From Lentilactobacillus dabitei (lineage in GTDB: Bacteria > Bacillota > Bacilli > Lactobacillales > Lactobacillaceae): 38,475 nucleotides of DNA. Shown here piece after piece: positions 34,422 to 38,475 of the stretch. The position numbers were made by a program, and so were the translations under genes. Below the pieces are notes generated by a model that saw nothing but the letters and a program-made list of their open reading frames with translations, was not told the origin of the DNA and did not search any database. Each line of letters starts with the position of its first letter. Position 1 is the stretch's first letter. The stretch covers positions 1 through 38,475 of the forward strand of contig NZ_JAHPPD010000013.1 of the NCBI RefSeq assembly GCF_019061365.1, written 5' to 3'.

Positions 34422-35303
34422 TTAAAAGAAACTAATTTCATATTTGGCATCAAAGGTTTGTTTGCCAGCCAACTCGTTGATTGCAAACTTATGGGCCAAA
34501 ATACCGTCAGAATCGACAGGATCTGCTAATCCCCACCAGGGCTCAATACAAACGAATGGTGCCTTCTTTGGATACGGCGACCAAATACCTACATATGGCG
34601 CATTAAAAACCGTAACGGCGACACCATGGTCATTGGCAGTACTTGCCAGCATCATAGTAGTCTCTTGATGATCTAAATTTAAAATCAACGCGTCATTCTC
34701 AAACAATTTGTGTTTTAATGCTAACGGTTTAGTTAAATCTAACTCTCGGGGATTTTCTGGATCGCTGTACGGTGGTTTAAGAGGCGTTCGCTGGTAGTTC
34801 TTTTTAGGAGCCACCCGGACAAAGGCATCTTTGAAAGTTCCTTGACCGTCGATGAGCGACACGTTAAACCCAGGATGAGCACCAATTGAGAACAAAAGTT
34901 GATCATCGTTTGGATTAAACACGCTCAATTGAACTTTGAGTGCATGGCCAACTAACTGATATGAAATTCTGAGTCGAAAATGGAATGGATAATGTTGGAG
35001 GGTTTCTTCATTATCTTTTAATTCCAATTGAACAGAGTTATCATCTTGGTCAACAACATCAAAAAAGTTATCTCGAGCAAACCCATGTTGAGTCATCTCA
35101 TAAGTTTGATGATTGTATTGATATTGATTATCCTTTAACCGACCAACGATTGGAAAGAGAATTGGCGCGTGACGTTTCCAATAATTGGGGTTGGCTTGCC
35201 AAATATACTCAATTCTCTCACCATCCTTTTCGTGAACACTGCTTAATTCGGCACCAAATTCATTAATCTGGACTGACAAATATTGATTCTTTAATGTAAT
35301 CAT
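34422..35303 (-). CDS. Aldose 1-epimerase family protein (GalM/LacX-like)
   Basis: A 293-residue protein of the galactose mutarotase fold, which interconverts anomers of sugars or sugar phosphates. Visible features are the start LKNQYLSVQINEFGAELSSV, HAPILFPIVGRL, TQHGFARDNFF (conserved His), the core histidine motif SIGAHPGFN, and the C-terminal FVCIEPWWGLADP with the probable catalytic glutamate. Sequence style matches the LacX-like branch rather than canonical GalM; the substrate is unknown. It follows hslU by 20 bp and may be the last gene of the xerC-hslV-hslU transcript. Confidence 0.88.
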   Translation of the reverse strand: MITLKNQYLSVQINEFGAELSSVHEKDGERIEYIWQANPNYWKRHAPILFPIVGRLKDNQYQYNHQTYEMTQHGFARDNFFDVVDQDDNSVQLELKDNEETLQHYPFHFRLRISYQLVGHALKVQLSVFNPNDDQLLFSIGAHPGFNVSLIDGQGTFKDAFVRVAPKKNYQRTPLKPPYSDPENPRELDLTKPLALKHKLFENDALILNLDHQETTMMLASTANDHGVAVTVFNAPYVGIWSPYPKKAPFVCIEPWWGLADPVDSDGILAHKFAINELAGKQTFDAKYEISFF

Positions 35304-35323
35304 TGTAGTCTCCCCGGCTTATC

Positions 35324-36736
35324 CTAGAGAATGTATCGTGAAAGGTCCTTATTCTGAGCAAGTTTGCCCACTTTATCGTCGACATATTTTTCGGTGATCG
35401 TAATGTCGCCCATCTGCATGTCAGGACCTTCATACAAGATATCTTCAAGTAATTTTTCCAAAATTGTGTGTAATCGGCGGGCCCCGATGTTATCAGTATT
35501 GTGATTAACATTAGTTGCGATCTCAGCAATTCGATTAATCGCTTCGATCGTGAAAGTCACCTTAATGTTGTCAGTTCCAATCAAGGCGATATATTGTTTA
35601 GTCAGTGAGTTCGTTGGCTCCGTTAAGATGCGGACAAAGTCGTCCTTGGTTAGATCATTTAATTCAACCCGGATTGGGAAACGGCCTTGAAGTTCAGGAA
35701 TCAAGTCAGAAGGCTTACTTTCAGCAAAGGCACCTGAGCCGATAAACAACATGTGATCGGTGTTAACGGGGCCATACTTGGTATTTACCTGAGAACCTTC
35801 AACGATCGGTAGGATGTCTCTTTGAACCCCTTCACGTGAAACCTCACCACTGTTCTTGGAATTACCTGGGGCAATCTTATCAATTTCATCAATGAAGATG
35901 ATACCGGTATTTTCGGCCCTGGTAATTGCATTATGATAGAGATCAGCTTTGTTAATTAATTCTTCTGATGCTTGGCGGGTCAAAATGGTTCGAGCTTCAC
36001 TAACGGGAACTGTTCGTTTGATTGTCTTCTTTGGCATTAAACCAGACAGCGTATCATTAAGATCAATTCCCATTTGATTCAGCATGGTATTTTGACCGGA
36101 AAGTTGTTGGGAAGGATCAGCCATTTCAATTTCAACCTGGTCATTTTCAAGTAGGCCGGAACGCAATTTTTCGGCAACTGACATCCGCTTTTCCCGAACA
36201 TCATCCGTCACATTTTCCTGATCATCTGCTTCTTGGGATGGCATTTGACCCTGTTGCATCTGGCTGAACATACTCATCAAGTTCTGCATTTCGTTTTGGT
36301 TCTTCTTTTTCTTTTCTGCTGGAACCAGTAATTTGACCAGTTTATTGTTAGCACGTTTTTCAGCTTCAACGTGAACCTGTTTATATTCATCCTCGCGTTC
36401 GAGCTGAATGGCATTTTCAACCAAATCGCGAACCATTGATTCAACATCACCGCCCACATAGCCAACTTCGGTAAATTTAGTGGCTTCCACTTTAACAAAT
36501 GGCGCATTCACAATTTTGGCCAAACGGCGGGCAATTTCAGTTTTGCCGACTCCAGTGGGGCCGATCATGAGTAAGTTTTTAGGGGAAATTTCATCTTGCA
36601 TATCCTGTGAGAGTTGCATGCGCCGATAACGGTTTCTCAATGCGACTGCGACAGCCTTTTTAGCTTCTCCCTGGCCGACAATATATTGGTCTAAAACTTC
36701 AACAATTTCTTTGGGTGTTTGGGTAGATTCTGTCAA
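35324..36736 (-). CDS. hslU: HslU (ClpY), ATPase of the HslUV protease
   Basis: AAA+ unfoldase that feeds substrates to HslV. The 470-residue protein has the N-terminal TPKEIVEVLDQYIVGQ, Walker A GPTGVGKT at 59-66, an inserted I-domain rich in Gln and Met (about 120-240), Walker B IIFIDEIDKIA, and the sensor 2 GARRLHTILE. The C-terminal tail ends KDLSRYIL, the peptide that docks between HslV subunits. Gap of 14 bp after hslV. ATG start. Confidence 0.97.
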   Translation of the reverse strand: MTESTQTPKEIVEVLDQYIVGQGEAKKAVAVALRNRYRRMQLSQDMQDEISPKNLLMIGPTGVGKTEIARRLAKIVNAPFVKVEATKFTEVGYVGGDVESMVRDLVENAIQLEREDEYKQVHVEAEKRANNKLVKLLVPAEKKKKNQNEMQNLMSMFSQMQQGQMPSQEADDQENVTDDVREKRMSVAEKLRSGLLENDQVEIEMADPSQQLSGQNTMLNQMGIDLNDTLSGLMPKKTIKRTVPVSEARTILTRQASEELINKADLYHNAITRAENTGIIFIDEIDKIAPGNSKNSGEVSREGVQRDILPIVEGSQVNTKYGPVNTDHMLFIGSGAFAESKPSDLIPELQGRFPIRVELNDLTKDDFVRILTEPTNSLTKQYIALIGTDNIKVTFTIEAINRIAEIATNVNHNTDNIGARRLHTILEKLLEDILYEGPDMQMGDITITEKYVDDKVGKLAQNKDLSRYIL

Positions 36737-36750
36737 TGTTAATTACCTCT

Positions 36751-37293
36751 CTATATTTCTTCAGAAATGACATTTTGATTGGTAAAAATGTCAATATTAC
36801 CAGCAATATGAATAGCAGCTTCAGCAATTTCTCTAGCACTCATATCAGGTGCGTGGTGCTTCATGGCAGTTGCTGCGGCCAAAGCAAAATTGCCACCCGA
36901 ACCAATTGCGAGAATATCGTCGTCTGGTTCAATCACTTCTCCTTGGCCAGAAACCAACAGTAAATCGTGATCGTTCATCACAATGAGTAATGCTTCAAGC
37001 TTTTGCAATTGTTGGTCTCCACGCCATTCTTGAGCGAGTTCAACAGATGAGCGTTTGAGATCGCCGTCAAATTGATTGAGCTTTTTTTCGAAACGTTCTT
37101 CCAGGTTAAATGCATCGGCCACACTGCCGGCAAAGCCGACGACAACTTTATCGTTATAAATTCGCCGAACTTTGTGTGCAGTTCCTTTCATAATCACTTT
37201 TTCGCCCATGGTAACCTGACCATCACCCGCCATTGCTAAGTGACCTTGATGACGAACGGCGACGATTGTTGTTGCTTCAAATTTAATTGGCAT
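36751..37293 (-). CDS. hslV: HslV (ClpQ), peptidase of the HslUV protease
   Basis: Proteasome-beta-like N-terminal nucleophile hydrolase forming double hexamer rings capped by HslU. The 180-residue chain starts [18 protein letters not shown] mature N-terminal Thr would require removing seven residues to expose T8, as in the staphylococcal form, unlike E. coli HslV where Thr follows the initiator Met. [28 protein letters not shown] and [11 protein letters not shown] are characteristic. Between xerC (12-bp gap) and hslU. Confidence 0.95.
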   Translation of the reverse strand: MPIKFEATTIVAVRHQGHLAMAGDGQVTMGEKVIMKGTAHKVRRIYNDKVVVGFAGSVADAFNLEERFEKKLNQFDGDLKRSSVELAQEWRGDQQLQKLEALLIVMNDHDLLLVSGQGEVIEPDDDILAIGSGGNFALAAATAMKHHAPDMSAREIAEAAIHIAGNIDIFTNQNVISEEI

Positions 37294-37305
37294 AATAGTC
37301 CTCTT

Positions 37306-38241
37306 TCAATCTTTAGATTTTAATGATGCGTTGTTTCTTGGAAAATACTTCTGATAATCTTTCATTAAATGACTTTTGGTGACGTGAGTATAAATTTGGG
37401 TAGTGGATAAACTGCTATGGCCAAGCAATTCTTGGACCGAGCGCATATCTGCCCCATTGTTCAACATCTCAGTGGCAAATGTGTGCCGCAGCATGTGGGG
37501 ATGAATGCCTGTAGTCAAACTACTTTGATTAATGATTTCATTCATAATGTATTCAATACCACGGGGCGTGATCGGCTTGCCATAGTGGTTAACGAATAGA
37601 AATGAATGATTTTGCCCATATTTTTTCATTAATGGTGTCCGAGCACCCTGTTCATAAGCGAGAATTGCTTCTCTTGCATGATTACCAAAGGGAACGTAAC
37701 GTTGCTTGTTCCCTTTCCCAGTGACCAGCAAGATCCGATTATCCAAATCAATATCCAGTAGCTGTATCCCTGAGCACTCACTCACCCGAATCCCGGTAGC
37801 GTAAAGCAGTTCAAGGACAGCTGTGTTTCGAAGAGCCAACTGGTCATCTGGCCCCTTCCTTGCTGCGGTAAACAGTTCACGCATTTCATTTTGGTAGAAA
37901 AATCGTGGTAAGTGGCGATGATGGCTTTTCAAATGCACATATTCAAACGGATTAACCTTGAGCACTTCATTTTTCACTAGAAAGTTATAAAACGATTTGA
38001 GTGCCGATATCTTTTGAGCAATTGAATTCCGAGAATACTGATGTTCATAGAGCTGGGTCAAATACGATTCCACATCAAATGCATCAACATCGATCAGGGA
38101 CTTAACGTCTTCAGGAACCGCATCTAAAAAGGCAATAAATTCACTGATAGAGATTTTGTATGCAGTAATTGTATCTTCGGAGTACTGGCGTTCACTCTTT
38201 AAATACTGTAAAAACCGCTTAAAATGTTTTTGATTATCCAT
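37306..38241 (-). CDS. xerC: Tyrosine recombinase XerC (CodV-like)
   Basis: Site-specific recombinase of the XerC/CodV type, encoded with hslV and hslU as in Bacillus codV-clpQ-clpY. About 311 residues with a SAM-like N-terminal domain (FKRFLQYLKSERQYSEDTITAYK) and an intact catalytic set: Arg in YATGIRVSE, Lys in GKGNKQRYVPFG, HMLRH, LGHSS and the nucleophile Tyr in TQIYTHV. The frame has ATG at 38247 and at 38241; the second is better spaced from AGGG. Its presence beside XerS in one genome raises the question of which protein resolves dimers. Confidence 0.92.
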   Translation of the reverse strand: MDNQKHFKRFLQYLKSERQYSEDTITAYKISISEFIAFLDAVPEDVKSLIDVDAFDVESYLTQLYEHQYSRNSIAQKISALKSFYNFLVKNEVLKVNPFEYVHLKSHHRHLPRFFYQNEMRELFTAARKGPDDQLALRNTAVLELLYATGIRVSECSGIQLLDIDLDNRILLVTGKGNKQRYVPFGNHAREAILAYEQGARTPLMKKYGQNHSFLFVNHYGKPITPRGIEYIMNEIINQSSLTTGIHPHMLRHTFATEMLNNGADMRSVQELLGHSSLSTTQIYTHVTKSHLMKDYQKYFPRNNASLKSKD

Positions 38242-38414
38242 CAACATCGCCCTACTTGAAATTCATTTCTGCCAAGTAACTGATAATTCGCAAATGTAAT
38301 CGTCATCATGCACTAATACTATCATATCAAATAAATCACATTCGTGTCTGGATTTATGTGATTAATTGGTAAATATTGAATGCATGTAAGGCATTTGTAA
38401 GCATTAAATAACTG

Positions 38415-38440
38415 GACGTCTACTTCGTAGACGTCTTTTT
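38415..38440 (+). terminator. Plus-strand terminator or attenuator at the right end
   Basis: Perfect 9-bp stem GACGTCTAC / GTAGACGTC with a TTC loop, then TTTTT. No complete plus-strand gene precedes it; the window ends in GAGGTGA, which looks like a ribosome binding site, so this may be a leader attenuator for a gene beyond the window. Confidence 0.8.
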
Positions 38441-38475
38441 GAGTACCATAGAATTATTAATTAAGTATGAGGTGA

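Overview
The window looks like a chromosomal segment from a member of the Lactobacillaceae, most likely a heterofermentative lineage near Lentilactobacillus or Levilactobacillus. The basis is protein character (a low-GC Firmicute with many TTG starts), a Bacillus-type RNase P RNA, a single-recombinase XerS of the lactococcal/streptococcal kind, a fused FolK-FolE, and gene orders such as recU-ponA, ypsA-gpsB-rnpB-ypsC, lspA-rluD-pyrR and xerC-hslV-hslU. The genus is inference. I see no prophage, insertion sequence, tRNA or CRISPR array.

Layout. 1-3.1 kb: penicillin-binding protein 1A and RecU on the minus strand with two minus-strand terminators. 3.2-9.6 kb: ypsA, gpsB, rnpB, a THUMP-type 23S rRNA methyltransferase, a DAO-family flavoenzyme, an RNase HI-like protein, a small membrane protein and formate-tetrahydrofolate ligase. 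9.6-15.2 kb: lspA, rluD, pyrR and an overlapping pair homologous to carbamoyl-phosphate synthase small and large subunits. 15.2-18.5 kb: rqcH, a MarR regulator and a DegV protein. 18.5-22.9 kb: a folate block, with a tetrahydrofolate riboswitch before folT, a terminator, then folB-folKE-folC-folP. 22.9-23.7 kb: about 800 bp without genes, ending in a perfect 34-bp palindrome just before xerS. 24.8-38.2 kb: nearly all minus strand: mutY, msrB-msrA, ppaC with a LysR regulator, parE-parC, plsY (plus), an aldose-epimerase-like gene and xerC-hslV-hslU.

Two observations stand out. First, the CarA/CarB homologues next to pyrR are long, open, overlapping genes that have lost their catalytic residues. 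CarA lacks the glutaminase Cys, His and Glu. CarB has lost the first ATP-grasp glycine loop and metal ligands, has a collapsed second ATP-grasp domain and has no allosteric domain. They look like a retained pseudoenzyme pair linked to a uracil/PRPP sensor. Second, gene orientation flips from mostly plus to mostly minus at about 23.6-24.8 kb, where a Xer-site-shaped palindrome (11-6-11 core) sits just upstream of xerS. Together these suggest the window spans the replication terminus and its dif site.

Functionally the window combines cell-wall growth and division (PBP1A, GpsB, YpsA), folate and one-carbon metabolism (folate import, synthesis, Fhs), repair and chromosome resolution (RecU, MutY, XerS, XerC, Topo IV), and protein quality control (RqcH, HslUV, MsrA/B).
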